In this document: positions 11,290 to 24,316 of the stretch, one piece after another
Position numbering within the stretch: the stretch's first letter is position 1
Layout: each line of letters starts with the position of its first letter
Source of the DNA: Tubulanus polymorphus
Lineage: Eukaryota; Nemertea; Palaeonemertea; Tubulaniformes; Tubulanidae
Reading direction: 5' to 3'
Assembly (NCBI RefSeq): GCF_964204645.1
Contig: NC_134027.1
Coordinates: 14,870,485-14,934,484 of the forward strand
DNA length: 64,000 bases
Position numbers and translations under genes: made by a program
The notes under the pieces: model-generated
What the model was told of the DNA's origin: nothing
Seen by the model: the letters and a program-made list of their open reading frames with translations, nothing else
Database searches by the model: none

Positions 11290-12849
11290 GCAAATAATTA
11301 ACGCTGATGTTGCTATTCGCGTAGAGATGATGTACCACTGGAGCAAACGTTGATACATTTTTGAGCGCGCCTTTGATGGAGAAAAAAAATACATGAAAAA
11401 AAATATTGTTCATTAGTTGTAGAACTACGTATCATTAGGTTTTTGGATGTTTGAATGAACTATTGATCATATTTTACCCTTGAAGAGACAGGTGACAACA
11501 GCCCTTGATTTAGAGGCGTCTTTAATTGTTTACGATTTTATTTTTCTGGCTAATGTTTTTACTGAACTAAATCTATGAATTATTTCGTAGGCCTATTGGT
11601 ATGTATTTTTCGTGCAGCATGAATTATCTGTATACTCGACAATCGTGTGCCAAAGGCCGATGACGATGATGTCATACGATCGAATTACAAATTTGCTCCG
11701 AACATCCACCTCGGATCCATTCACAAATAGGCCTATATATGTCAACTAATCTGATGGGCTGTTTTTGAAGTGACTAAAATTTGTACATCAGAATTTGAAT
11801 AAATATGCGTCTTGACATTCAAATAGAAAAATTAATTGTTACAAGTTATATACGATGATTTTAGTTAATGATATAAGTTCACAAATATCTTGCCAAAAAA
11901 CTTTTATCCTCGATGAGGTAAGCTAAACCTTTCTAACTTGTATATACTTTACCATGTCATTCAATACGCCAAGTCTTAATATTAAATCATTAAAAGTTTA
12001 TACTTATTTTTACATTTTATTTTACTTTATTTATCAAAAATAGGCCTACGAGTCTCAAGCTTTGGCAGAGCCGCATCCATGGGTCCGCCCGGGCCGATAT
12101 TCATTCTGTTATCGATTAAATTCATTAATTTAATAGGGGATATGCAAATCACTATAATTGTGAAAACTATAGTTTAGGCCTAGCTCCGATGAAAATAACA
12201 GGGATACTTGTTTTTATTACGATAAAAATGCGTAGGACCGGCCTTTTAGTTAGACCGTGTGAAAAGTCATCACGCGGCGTACGAGAACCGTTATTTTAAA
12301 CGGTGCGCTTTGGTACTTAGCAGGACCGGTTTCGGTTAGACCTAATTACCGGAAGTAATACGACTGCAATAAAAACGACAACAACGTTGTCGTTGCCGCC
12401 GCCGTCGGCACCATTCGAAATCGAAAAAGAACACATGAAAAACCAAAATCCAGTGTTGTAGGGTAAGCTAAACTGTTTTTAGAAGCTATGAACTAAAAAA
12501 ATCTACCTAGCCCGTCTTCTGGCCTCTCTAGAACCTAATTTATTAATATAATATAGTTTTTGGTTAGTGACGTGAAGCGAATATATTTCATTCTTTTTTG
12601 TTCGATGACACAAATTTGGCATCTGTCTTATTCTAGCCTAAAGATTTGAACATGTGCCTGTCATGGCAACGGTAATTTTATTAGTTATTTGTATCAAACA
12701 TGTTTGGCAATCGGTTTATTCGAAATCAGGTGTAAATATTTAAAACTATCTACGGTTACGGGAGTCTATAGGCCTACTCTATATCTAGGCTATAAATATA
12801 TTAAAATTCGTCAAACCTGCGTGACCTGACCTTAAATTTCTATAGCCTA
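11290..12849. promoter_or_regulatory. Internal leader upstream of the KDZ transposase
   Basis: No convincing coding exon. A GC-richer patch at 12230-12430 holds CCGCCGCCGTCGG and a 12-bp block TTTTAGTTAGAC that recurs at 17400. It may contain the transposase promoter and first exon; no TATA box was chosen with confidence. Confidence 0.35.
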
Positions 12850-15800
12850 ATGGAATGGGCTGAAATCACTCAACTATTGGTGGGGAATGCTCTGCTGTTC
12901 ATCGGCTCCTTTTCCTATTCCCTGTTTAATAGTCACTGTGTAATGTATGCTTATTATTCTCATTCCAGGGTTGTCTCTGCTGTGGTTTCGTGTGATATGA
13001 CCGACACTCAAAGCTACCTCTTGGACTTACTTAAGAATGAACAGCACTGGGAAGTGACTGGTGGAGTTTTCGTTGTTGCGGATGGTGCAGAATATTTTAT
13101 AGTGAAAAACGGACAGAAATTTTATAGTGGAGCGGAAACTTGTCTGTTATTGACATGTGACTGCAAAGAGGGAATGAATGTTCATTCAGAATTGAATGCA
13201 CTCAGTAAAATCGTTACTGAAGACATTGCTACTTTCAAAATGCGTTATACGAGTAGATACTGCAAACATTCCTTTGCAGTCGCAGAAATGTATAAAAATC
13301 GTTTAGAGAATGAAGTTTCTGATACCCTTTCAGTAGCTATTCTTTTTAACAAACCCTTCGTCGCTGCCGTTTCTGGTGTACATATTATCAAATGGAACAG
13401 TCGGTTAGGACATTTTCTTTGCCGAACATGTCGTTTCAATAACAATTGCCCTCATATTGGGCAGTATAAAGACTGGTGCGAAGAAAATAATTTTGATTTA
13501 CCGTCAAAAGCAAATAGTGATGATGAACCTACTGCGCAGAGAGAGATCAGTTCAGTGTCATCACTGAAAATACCCTATCCATTGCCAAGCAGTCTGCGGG
13601 AAGTTCTCAGGACACAAAAACTGGGCTTAGGGTATCCGGAAGCTCTTATTCCGTCATTGGTAACTCCTAGTTGCAAACATAATTTCCCATGGGATAAGCG
13701 AGATCCTGTTTTAATGGAATGGGAATCGCAGAATGCTACAATATATACGGAAAACGGAGGACAGTCTTATACTATAAGAGATGGTGCTGTCAGGCCTATT
13801 AAAGGTAATGTAAAAATAATCAATTATTTAATAATATTAATCACAATGTCTAAACATTATATTATTATTTGTCCCTAAAATAAATGCTTATTTGACTTCT
13901 TAGTATTCAGTATTTTTTTGTATTTTTTTTGTAGTGTATTACATCCCCGCCACTGGTGATTGTGATTGTCGTTTATTTTTCGATGGCGAGCAAGAACTTT
14001 TAGTGAATTTGAATAATTCAAGTCTAGTGGATTATCGTTTGTTATTCAAGTATATGCATTTAATGGTAGAAGCAAGGAGCCCGCTCTCATCATTTCAGAG
14101 GTATTTATACTTTTTGCTTTTTTCCAATCACAAGTGTACACTTTTCTTCTAAAATTGCTAAAACATAATTTTTATTTCATTTAAGGGCTATGTCACGGTC
14201 AGCTGCAAAATTATTGAATGAACAGGCGATTCCACTTCACACTTTACAGCGTGCGTGGAATGTGTTTGTGCGATTATTAGACTTTGATTGGTCTCATGAA
14301 TTTTCATGTCCAGTTTGTAAAGATCAACCTCGTACAATAATTTGTGATGGTATAGATCTGGGATTTCGGAAAGATCTGCTGCGCAACATGAAAGATGACT
14401 CACCCCGGGTAGAGAATGTTCAGGTTGAAGGCACAAAACATAAGGATAGAGTCTTCATACAAGATTCAAAATGTAAAAAATTACTCCATAAATATGCGTC
14501 TGAATCACTTGGTAAAACTGAAAAAAAACAGCTTGAGAGCATGTTAGCTAAACACAGTCACCTGGCTAATCTCAAATTGTTGGTCGAATCAAAAAAGCGA
14601 GATCTTGTGAACGCGTGTTGTTTAAAGCTTTGGCCTGCAATGGACCCATCTGTGCAGTAATGCAGTGCAATGATTATGAAGGGACTGTTGACTTGCTCTA
14701 CGATCTTCTCGGTAGTGATGTTAGATATTTCAACAGTGACAATCACGCGAACGTGTGTGAACTGCTTAAGAGAGCACCAATACTTGTTCAGTTTATACTG
14801 GATTGTCATAATGAATCAGAGTTGACTGCCTATGTACTAGGATTAGTAATTGATATTATAGAAAGATCCAAGTTTTGCTTTCAGGTAAATTTTCCACATT
14901 AAGCTACTAATTTAAATCATTTTAGTTCTTCGCCAAACTTTCTTGGATTAAACAACTTCAAAAAAACCTTATTATTGATCTGTTATTACAAAACAATGAA
15001 TTTTTAGGTTACACGAAATGACACGGACAATTACAGACCGGCACAATCCGCAGAATTATTTAAATTGTTGGAGTTCTTCCCAAGTCTTCCAAAACAACAC
15101 AGGTTAGTTACATACGAACGACTAAAATTTTTCCTTATGAGTAGATGTGAAATTCTTAGAATTATAAGTATTCCCAATTGTCAATGGCAATCTAGTACCT
15201 GTAACAATACTGAATATTATTTTTTACTAGGTCATGTCAAGTCACGAGTCACCAAGGCACCCTTTTAGTATATTCAAAACGAGATTTGCGAAAGCGCCAA
15301 AACTTATTGTTTATGACAATGCTTGCAAGCTTCACTCGTATTGTTTGAATAGGTAAGTTGATTATAGTCACTATTCTTAGTACCAGTACTAAGATAGAAG
15401 ATATTATTTGAAATTAGTTTCAATTCTAATGGACTGAATTAGGTTTGAGACAAAAGTACAGGTTTCCTTTTGATTTATTTTCAGAGAGCCGGAGTTTTTC
15501 AAGGAAACTGTATTCTGTGTAGACAGGATGCATTGGAAAAATCACACTGGGTAAGTTTTTTTTTAGCTAACTTGCAATGAAGTCCAGGGGGCTAATGTTT
15601 TCACTTTTCCGTCTGTGTTAGAGTTTACAAAGCGCTTTGATGACGTAAATTTCAATATTTTTTGATAGCCTACAATTCCATTCTAATTTCAGATGCTGTA
15701 TTGGGTACAAATTAGACACATATGGAGTCAATCTAGATATTCAGAAGATCAACAGTCAGATTAATGAACAGGCAAATGCTGGTCTCATCAGATTAAAGGC

Positions 15801-15894
15801 CCAGTTGGCATACAGGAATATTGAAAACTTCATGAGAAACATTTCATTATTTTTATGTATAAAAAACCGAGATAAAAAGGAAAAAATGCAATAA
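12850..15894 (+). pseudogene. KDZ-type transposase with SWIM-like zinc finger, spliced, damaged
   Basis: Seven exons: 12850 (or about 12969)-13804, 13935-14100, 14186-14884, 15008-15102, 15231-15352, 15485-15550, 15693-15894. The N-terminal part has a SWIM-like pattern (TCDCKEG ... RYCKHSF) and two further cysteine clusters (CRTC..CPH, ATGDCDCR). The catalytic part shows CPVCKDQPRTIICDGIDLG (first Asp), APKLIVYDNACKLHSYCLNR (second Asp), DRMHWKNHTGC and INEQANAGL (catalytic Glu). These are the KDZ-family motifs, also seen in HMGXB3-like proteins. Two defects: the frame changes between about 14640 and 14660, and the segment expected between exons 15102 and 15231 is missing while the reading frames there do not agree. 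The protein would be about 760 residues. Family assignment is firm; the first exon is uncertain, because an acceptor at 12968 may mark the real coding start. Confidence 0.85.
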
Positions 15895-16038
15895 TTTGAG
15901 ATGTTGCATAGATTGAGAAAAAGATATCGAAACATTGGACAGCTAATTTTTATTTGTAAAATTGTTAAATTTATTGTATTATATTTTCAATTTTTTGGTT
16001 TGTTGATAGGTTTTCATCCGTTCGGTCTGGCGTTTCTG

Positions 16039-16833
16039 TCAACTGCTTGATCTTGATGTTGTAAATGTATATGTTTCGTCAAATTCTGAAAAAAGTAATT
16101 GTAATTTTATAAAAATATTTTGTTGAGTCCTTTAAGTTGATTAATCGGAAAGCAGCTAATGAACTTACTGCATGCTGGTTCTTCGACTGTTTGCAGTACA
16201 CTCTCCTTGTTAATTGTCGATTGTGTATTGCCTGAAAAATTTTTAAAAATAATTCAGAGATAGTTTATGAGAATAATGAATTAATTTGATCATTTAATAT
16301 CAGTGTATCTATTTGTGTATATATTTAATTCGATAGTGAAATTTGCGATTTTAACTTACTGTATTCTGCTGGTTCCGAGTACTGTATACCAATTTGTGGG
16401 ACACCTTTCTCAATTACAGTTGACTGCAAATTAGCTGGAAAAAAGAATAAATGTTTACACCTGTTTTGAATACTCATAAGAGTTGAATATTGCTAATACC
16501 ATAAATATATATATATATATGTATATTAATCAAATCAGGGAATTGTACCTCTTTGGTCGTGTAACAGGGTCATTTCAAAACTGCACACTTCGGAGAGAGA
16601 ACCGTTTTCAACGCAGTTCATGATTGCATCTTCTATCACGGTTTCTTCAATTGGTGCTCGGGCAGGTGCTCGTGGTGCAGGAACCGGTCGAATCCTGGGT
16701 GCTGCAACTGGGACTGAGTTGTCACCTAAATAATAAGAAACATTTCTTAAAACTAGCTGATAGATATATATATATATATATACATACATACATACATACA
16801 ATGCATGCGTACGTACGTACGTACGTACATACA

Positions 16834-16916
<83 letters not shown>

Positions 16917-18194
16917 TTCCTACATATGTCAAATCAGAATTTGAAGGGTCCAGTTTCGTGTAATTTTCTTGAGATAACTTGTTTACACGAATGTAGTTAA
17001 TAATCCCCCCTCGGTAAATATACCCATCCCCCCAGTAAAAATCTTGAAAAAAATTTTGAAAACTATAAAATTTGTATATAAATTAGTTCCCATTTCTTTT
17101 GACCTTTTCACTGCTTACACAAAACAATGAATGATAGAGAAACGGCCTTTATATTAGATGTGGCAAGTGGTACCAATGTGACTATTGTGTTGAGTTAATT
17201 GCAAATTGTAGGGAGGTGTCCGGTCAATGGGCTATAGGCCTATGCATAAGCACGGGTTAAATTCACAAATTGAGTTGAAAAAAAATTTACAGGAAATTTT
17301 CAGAAGTTGAGGGGAAGCTCAGAATTTTAGGGTATTTAAGGACCCAACCACAGTTCCATTAATATAATTATTAATTACCACCTCCATAATGATTGGACGG
17401 CTTTTAGTTAGACGGTTTTTAAAGTTTTGTACCACCCTCTTAGTTCACGTTTTTCTCGCTTTAGACGGTCGAATTAGCTACATGTATTTTACCGTGGCGG
17501 GCGAATTGTTTCAATCGTCAATTCCATCAACGCTTATGCTTTAAAATAAATAATTCTCTCGATTGATAAAGACTTTAAAGCCAATTAAACAGAAATGATT
17601 CTCAATATGATTTAGCAGTTAAAATATTTATCATATATAATAAAACTTCAAGAATTGCTACTCACCAGTCAAATGTTCCATATCATGAAAACGATATGCA
17701 TCTGCGCACGCAGCCCGTACTGCTTCGGCCCATTTGTTGGTTCGGTCGTTTTCTGGCCGAATATCGCAGCGTGTGTTTTTCCAAGGCCAATTAGCTGGCC
17801 ACCACGGAGCTCTGAAATCATCTTTTCCCCAATGAGGATTAACATCTTTTCCGTGTCCTAATATGTTTTTGCTCGCATAAACTAAATTACTGAGCAGTCC
17901 TCTTGCGCTGTCGGTGGCCAGTGCAGATAATTTTTTCCCGTACACTTCGCACACATCTGGCAACGATTTATCGCAAACTGAGGCTCTCGGTTCTTCATTC
18001 GGAAGCTGAGGAGACATGGCCGCCTCAAAGTTAAGTTTTTGATCCGCCACGACTTTCAGAAATGAATCGGTACCTGTCGTTGCCATTTCATGTACGTTCG
18101 TAATTCTGTTACGATAGATTGTTACAGCCACGACATTGTCACCGGATATCTTATTATATCTCTCCACTGCTTTTTCAATAGCTGCCCAACATTT
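16039..18194 (-). CDS. KDZ transposon partner gene, unrecognised, at least 5 exons
   Basis: Minus-strand exons: about 18194-17666, 16725-16549, 16434-16360, 16231-16169, 16085-16039 (stop TGA). All junctions are GT-AG with agreeing phases. The first visible exon has a conserved-looking tail, [12 protein letters not shown] followed by [14 protein letters not shown], in a basic-aromatic context. The second has a proline-alanine linker (APRAPARAP). The third and fourth are similar to each other ([11 protein letters not shown] against [12 protein letters not shown], each ending EPA), suggesting a duplicated exon. Its true start is not seen: the frame is closed by TAA at 18197-18195 with no ATG, so an upstream exon is likely. 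It converges on the transposase and is probably element-encoded, perhaps a DNA-binding or regulatory protein (inference). No broken frames were seen. Confidence 0.6.
16764..16914. repeat. Compound microsatellite
   Basis: A run of TA, then CATA tetramers, GTAC tetramers, CATA again and a long AT tract. It lies in the first intron of the minus-strand partner gene. Confidence 0.9.
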
Positions 18195-18197
18195 TTA

Positions 18198-19877
18198 TGA
18201 CGACGCATACATGTTGTGATTTATTGTAGCTGGTCTAATTAAGTTATTATTTATCCGCAAGTGTACGCAGGTGAATGAAAGTGTAGTTGACTTGATGAAC
18301 GCAAATGAATTTATGACCAGAGGACTGGGCTTTATAGGGTGGTCCCGCACCAATTTTTTCCCACAGGCCTGCACTAATTGATTAATTAACAGTTTAAATT
18401 ACTTGTTCATTTCTAGGCGCGTATTTGCTTATACTGTTGTTACTCAACAATCGATCGATGTTATTCCGTCTGTCGTCAAATCTTATTTTGTTTAAATAGT
18501 GTCTCACTTTCTAAATTGTCAATGAGACCCTTGAATCTGACATGTTTTGTTCCAATTCTAAGATAACATCCATTTCGGCTTAATTCTTAACTGCTTTAGT
18601 TCGTTTTAGATTCAATGGTTAAACTGACAACCAAGAAGTTCGCAGTCTTTATGACAAAAGTTTTATTGTAATGAAAAGTGACGGAGGCAGACAGGTGTTT
18701 ATTTGACTTAACCTGTTTTTTAAAAAAAACTTTGAAATAAAATATTTGGAGGAGTATTGAAAAAGAGCATGATGGAGTCAACTTTTTATTTTTATTTCGG
18801 TAGAAAATGCAGTAAATATGGCATTTCGAAGGATCGAAATCACCGCATGCCAGAGCAATGGACTTAGAACCCCGATCTACACAAAATCACCTGATTCATT
18901 GCCGACAAAGCGCATTTCAAGACATTTTCTTCCATCTCCAAGCACGACAAGAAATAAGATCATATGAACAATCATTTATTGATGTGGGCGGGAGTATTTT
19001 GTCTTTTATAAAATAACCAACATAAATTATTACACTAGACGCGGGAGCGCTCGTTTTATTTCTACTAGAGTTTCGTCAATGATTTTTCCGACGCGCGTGT
19101 TGATGAAACAATGTATTTTTTTCATTATATATATAACATTTCTCCCGCGTGTTGAGCCTGGCGTGTTCAATGACCGCTATCTATTTATATATATAAATGT
19201 ATTTTTATGCAATAATGCCTGCACGGTGATTGTAAGACGCATGAAATTTTTGTAAACATCGTTTTCTTCATGAAATAAATATTGAATGTTAAAAAAATGA
19301 GAAACACAGTATCAATTTCGAATGGCCTAAAGGGGATTTTTAGCTACCTTCCAAAAACATGATTTAATGAACTGAATGTCTCTGTGGGCGATTTTGTGTA
19401 GTGTGTATCGTTCTACTGTTACTATCGGTAACCTACTAATATAGCAGTAAACACGTGCATGTCTTTAATCGATACTTGTGTTTGCTGCCGGGAGGTCGTT
19501 CAGATATGCGAGTTGAAAGGAATTTGAAAATAGTTCAAGTTGAACGAATATTCGAGCTGAGCAATTTCTTGTATAAGTGAATAATTTAAATGTAGGGGCC
19601 AATGGTTTAACGGAGACATCAATAGCTTAGATAAACTTTTCGGACTTCGTCGTTCTCGCCTAAGAGTGCTATTCGCTATATCATTAGTAGAGAGACATGA
19701 AATTTCACGATAAGTCACTCGGTCGCGATATGATATTTCAGGCAAAAATCCCCGGCCTGTATACAAGTTTTTCTGCCCATGCAGTATATATGTGGCTATA
19801 GCGGTGGAGTAGGCCTACTGAGTATCTGGGGAAATCCCGGTTCTCCGCAATATTTTACATAACACCTAGTCGAGCAT
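18198..19877. other. KDZ element interior without a recognised gene
   Basis: Upstream side of the minus-strand partner gene. It should hold that gene's promoter and first exon, but neither could be placed. The frame at 19766-19500 shows no family features. Confidence 0.35.
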
Positions 19878-20093
19878 AATTCCGAGCAGCATGCCGAGCA
19901 GCTCGTATTTGCGCGGATCTACAAACGATTGAAACCGAGCAGAGTTCCGAGCAGAGATTATCGAGCAGCTCATATTGCGCTGGGCTAATTTATCAAAACC
20001 GAGCAGAATGTCCGAGCAGTAAACCGAGCAGCGCAGTTGCTCGGCCGCGTAAGTTCCGAGTAATCTTTTGAAAATGGGCATGTTTTATACCTG
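19878..20093 (-). repeat. Right terminal inverted repeat of the KDZ element
   Basis: Inverted match of 10791-11005. The outermost bases read AGGTATAAAACATGCCC on the minus strand. Confidence 0.9.
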
Positions 20094-20101
20094 CCTACTG
20101 G
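20094..20101. other. Target-site duplication, right (KDZ element)
   Basis: Second copy of CCTACTGG. It starts 20 bases from the ELMO splice donor hexamer at 20121-20126. Confidence 0.85.
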
Positions 20102-20126
20102 GTTAACAAGACAGTTATAGATTTAC

Positions 20127-20188
20127 CCGTTTAGCAGATTTAAGCGTTCCAGCGCCAATAGTCATCTCCCGAATGTCAACAACAGCCA
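20127..20188 (-). CDS. ELMO: ELMO exon, PH domain
   Basis: Short exon reading [20 protein letters not shown], equivalent to the PVADIKAIVTGKDCPHMK strand of vertebrate ELMO. The donor GTAAAT occupies 20126-20121. The KDZ transposon target duplication starts only 20 bases further on, at 20101. Later PH exons are not found in the window. Confidence 0.85.
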
Positions 20189-23100
20189 CTGCAATAAAAC
20201 AATAACACAAATTGTAACGTATGCCCAATTTCATAAATTTGATGAAACATTGAAAACGGCACTGCAGGACGCTGGGACTTACAAGTAGACTTCGTTTGCA
20301 ACTGTTCCAAAGTTGGACGTGAATTTTCATCACAATCACCATAATGGAATGCTTTGTGGTTTGGTGACAAGCAACAATACCAATACTTGTCTGAAATAAG
20401 AAAATTTTAACATAAACAAGGTGCCCATGGGCACTGTTAGATTCAACGCAGAAGTTAGTGAATTGAACGAGTTATTCATATCCACCATACTAGACCATAC
20501 ATTGGTTTAGTAAGGTGCTCTATAAGCTCATACTTGACATGCACGTTAAGAAAATGCACGTTATAAAGGTATAAGGTAATTAGAATCCGTATTTTTATGT
20601 TATCGAGTTTAAAGGGTACATGCCCACAAAATAGAATATCATATAAAAGTTATTCTTTAAAGTAATATGTTCACAAATTATAAATATGCTACTGATTTCA
20701 ATTTTAGTTTAGCCTTCCCTGAGAAATAAGACTTTTAAATCAGCAATTTCAGCACATGCTCACTGTTATTGTTTATGTGTGCAGGTGCTTGTTTCTGACG
20801 TCATCTTTGATGAACGCTAACTGTTTCCAGTCATTTCACTAGACATTGCAAAGGTCATTTTATCCTCTCGGAAGATTTCTAGAATTAATGAATTCTATAC
20901 TATTGTATATATTGGTGCCGTCATATATGACATGATAAACATATATAAGTGGGTGTACTATATAGCTGTGATTAAAGCAAACAAATGATGTTCATTTTAT
21001 AGATTTTATATAGGCTACTGCGCACTGTGAGCACACACGTGCTTGTGTTTATAACAATGATATCGTAAAAAATAGCGCCGACTGCGGGATGTAGGTGAAC
21101 TACGTAAACTAAGTCAAGAATAATTAAATGTCTAATTTAGAGCTAATCTGTCATCTTTGTTTGATCAGTCACATCTCAGGTTGTTATTTGTATACAAAAG
21201 TAGCATTTGGTTTACTAATCACGAAAAGTACAATTTATTGGGCATGTGCCCTTTAAATACCAAAATATAGTGTAACTGTGGAGACCGGAAGAAACTATCA
21301 AAGTGCCCCAGGTGTGATGATGTAGGCCACTATGCAAAGAATTGCCCCAAGATCAGCAGGGAAACGGACCAATGGGATTCCCGAGGGCTGGGGGATAGCC
21401 ACTGCGCAAATGGTAGGCCTAGCTGGGGTAGCGAAGTATATTTCTCCGGCGAAAAGACTGTCACCGGATACGGATGGTGATTGGTGCCAGAGACCAGACG
21501 ACGAGGCTAGTAAGGCCATCCCAAAAAAATTGTCCATGCCGAAACACCGACTCAAGTTTTCAGGATAAGTAGGTAGGTAGGTGGAAATATTGTTTTGCAA
21601 AATTTTAGGGCAAAAAAAATCAAATTTATCACCTTTTTTATATGGAAACAATATCAAAAATCTGCGTTGTACACGGGAAATTTGTCTACAGCGCCTAGAT
21701 TTCAATAATAATTTTAAAATTCTTACTTTGTCTGGAGCGTCATCTCTGTGTCCAAAATGAAACACATCATTGAACATATGACTGCTATAACATTACCAGC
21801 TTTAATATAGTCACTAACAATGAATGGCAGCTTATTGGAACACTGCCAGTTTCCTGGAAGACCTTAACTAGGACACACTTGAGGCATGTTTTCTCACAAT
21901 GCACACTTGACTTCAAACATGCGCAGCTCATACATCGGTAGTGGGTCAGTCGATCGGCCATTTTTATCAAAAACAAAATTTAATTCAATGAATCCCCGAA
22001 AAAAGTTTTCACTTGGTACCTTTGAAGTCGGTCTGTCGGATTACGGCAAATGGATCATTATTTTGGGATGGCCTAATGTTTTCACCACTATATCAAAGTC
22101 ACCTCAAAATGGTTCAAACTTGTGTAGTGCGTCATCCTAGCCACGCTGACAGGAATTAAGTGACACCTAGATTAAGACCTGACGCTCCACCATTTTCTCC
22201 GTTGCCTACTACGGCGGGTAAAAACGCTGAGGTTTGCGTTCAGTCCCTGGATATGGTGAGGCCACCTATGGTAAATATTGGACATGTGGAGCTTCATGAC
22301 ACGGGGCTCTATTGTCGTGCTATTATAAACAACAAAACGGAAACATCAGTCCTCCTGGACACAGGCGCTGCTTGTACTTTGCTCTGCGCAGTATGGGATC
22401 CAAGTTGTCAAGAGGACAACGAGCTGAGTTGAAACCTGTCCATGGGGCGCTTACTACAGCAAATGGACAACAGTTGTCACCTCCAATTTACCACGTCAAT
22501 GGTAATTACCGATGACTTGAAACAAGAGTGCGTTTTGGGAACAACTTCTTAACCAAATTTGGCGGGAAAATTGACTGTGGTAAGGAAACTTTGTCTTTCT
22601 GTCAGTCGACTGAGATACCCTTATGTGGTACGTCAAGGAAGCGAGCGCATGCAGAGTATTTCTGAGGAAAACTCAATACATTCCGGCAGGCTACAAGATA
22701 GTTGTTGAGGGTTATTTTAGAAATAGTTACTCCCACAACAGCCTAATGTCACCCTGATATAATTAGCATATTTCATAATCATATAAATCTACAATGTCAT
22801 ATCGAACAGTTCATAACATTTCATTGCTCTACTACATATTAATAATAATAATAATAATAATATAATATAACTTATGACTATAGTGTCAATATGTGCAACT
22901 TGTCTGACACCTAGTTCTCACATTATACTCATGATTCTGTATATAAAGACTATGTAAAGCTATGATAATCATTCTCATTCCGGGATGCAATAAAGATTGT
23001 ACATATAAGGTTTAACTGCCTTGTTGTTCCTGGTGGATGGAATCCTGTACCGCTGGTGTAAATGCTAGTTCCCCAGCCAGCCTGCCGATACAACAACCAG

Positions 23101-24285
23101 CCGGTTACAGATGGCGGAGAACCGGATTTACCTTCACAGATCGACGGTTACAGATGGTGTAGAACCCAAATTTAAGTCCTCGTGACTTACACAAGTACAG
23201 ATGAAGCTGTTAAATTATTGGTTGTGACTGGAACGTTGACCTCACGAGAAGATCGTATTCAACTACACCTGTGACAAGATGGCCGTACTGATCGTGAATG
23301 TTGCTGCTGTTTCAGTGGGTACAATGCATTACGGTAACTTTTTGTCAGCCGAAGGCAATACAGTTGCTTCTTTGTCTCGAATTAGTGGTCAGATGAACAT
23401 GATAGAAAATTATAGGAATTTGGATATAAGATACCACCGTACGATCAAAAAAGTTATCGCCGGTTTAAATAGTATGATTCACAATTCTTTTTTTCTAGGC
23501 ATCTAGTTCCAATCAGCATAAATCAATTTTAGTTTCATTTCGTACTATAAGTATTAGAATACGGAACACTTCTCAGGGGATATGTCTAAGGTTAATTAGT
23601 CAAATTCATCTACTTACAGTACAGTGCGTATCTATACTTTTTTCGCAACAAACTATTTCGACTATACTAAAGGTTTAATCGGCAATTTTCATTTTCATAG
23701 GTTCATATTCTTTGTTTGTTAGTCTAACTAAAACATGAAGATGAATTGGTTGAATTTTTATGTGGACAAATATATAATCTCAGTTACACCTGGCCACTTA
23801 TTTTGGATGATAATTTTTAATTATCGAAAGATCTTCAAAACAGAGAAATGCGTACTACTTGCAACTTGCGTCACCAACTGATCTTCGGGACGCTATAACT
23901 ACACAACACGTCGCTACTTCTGTTCGTCGCAGAACCAACCAGAATTCGGGGATCCTCTGCAGATCATTCAAAATCACAGTTAACGTATTATCACATCGTC
24001 CGTAAATAACTACAACATGTGACTCTTTCGTGAATGACTGAGAATCCGGCCGTTACTGTACAGCGTTTGCACATTTTCGCGCGGTGAAAGTCAATCTTTC
24101 ATGTTTTCGCTATGGAAGGAGTTTTGATGAACTTATAGTATCTGCGTTTTCCGCAAATTTGGAGGACCAAATTGAATTGGACAAGGGGGCATCTGTCACC
24201 CTGATATAATTTGCATATTTCATAATCATATAGATCTACAATGTCATATCGAACATTTTCATAACATTTCATAGCTCTACTACAT

Positions 24286-24316
<31 letters not shown>

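Larger units (their letters stand above)
10791..20093 (+). mobile_element. KDZ (Zisupton/Dileera-like) DNA transposon, both ends present
   Basis: A 9303-bp element between 8-bp duplications CCTACTGG. Its ends are inverted repeats of 215-216 bases (10791-11005 and 19878-20093) differing at about five positions, rich in the motif GCTCGG and its complement. Inside are two convergent, spliced genes: a SWIM-like/KDZ transposase on the plus strand and an unrecognised partner on the minus strand, their stop codons 145 bases apart. Known Zisupton elements make 8-bp duplications, which fits. It lies in an ELMO intron, 26 bases beyond the splice donor of exon 20188-20127. Nearly identical ends suggest a fairly recent insertion, although the transposase is damaged. 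Confidence 0.9.

Noticed and set aside
12850-15894. Host HMGXB3-like gene rather than a transposon gene
   Set aside because: The gene lies inside 215-bp inverted repeats with an 8-bp target duplication, carries no HMG box in the visible exons and is frame-damaged.
16535-16944. Frames of 106-107 codons with Tyr-Ile or Tyr-Val repeats
   Set aside because: Mostly microsatellite translation. Only the part at 16549-16725 is a real exon, of the minus-strand gene.
17395-17425. Second end of a smaller element, based on TTTTAGTTAGAC at 12243 and 17400
   Set aside because: The block is in direct, not inverted, orientation and lies inside the better-supported 10791-20093 borders.
21332-21777. 159-codon minus-strand frame
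   Set aside because: It is the shadow of the Gypsy gag region, which has the CCHC knuckle on the plus strand.
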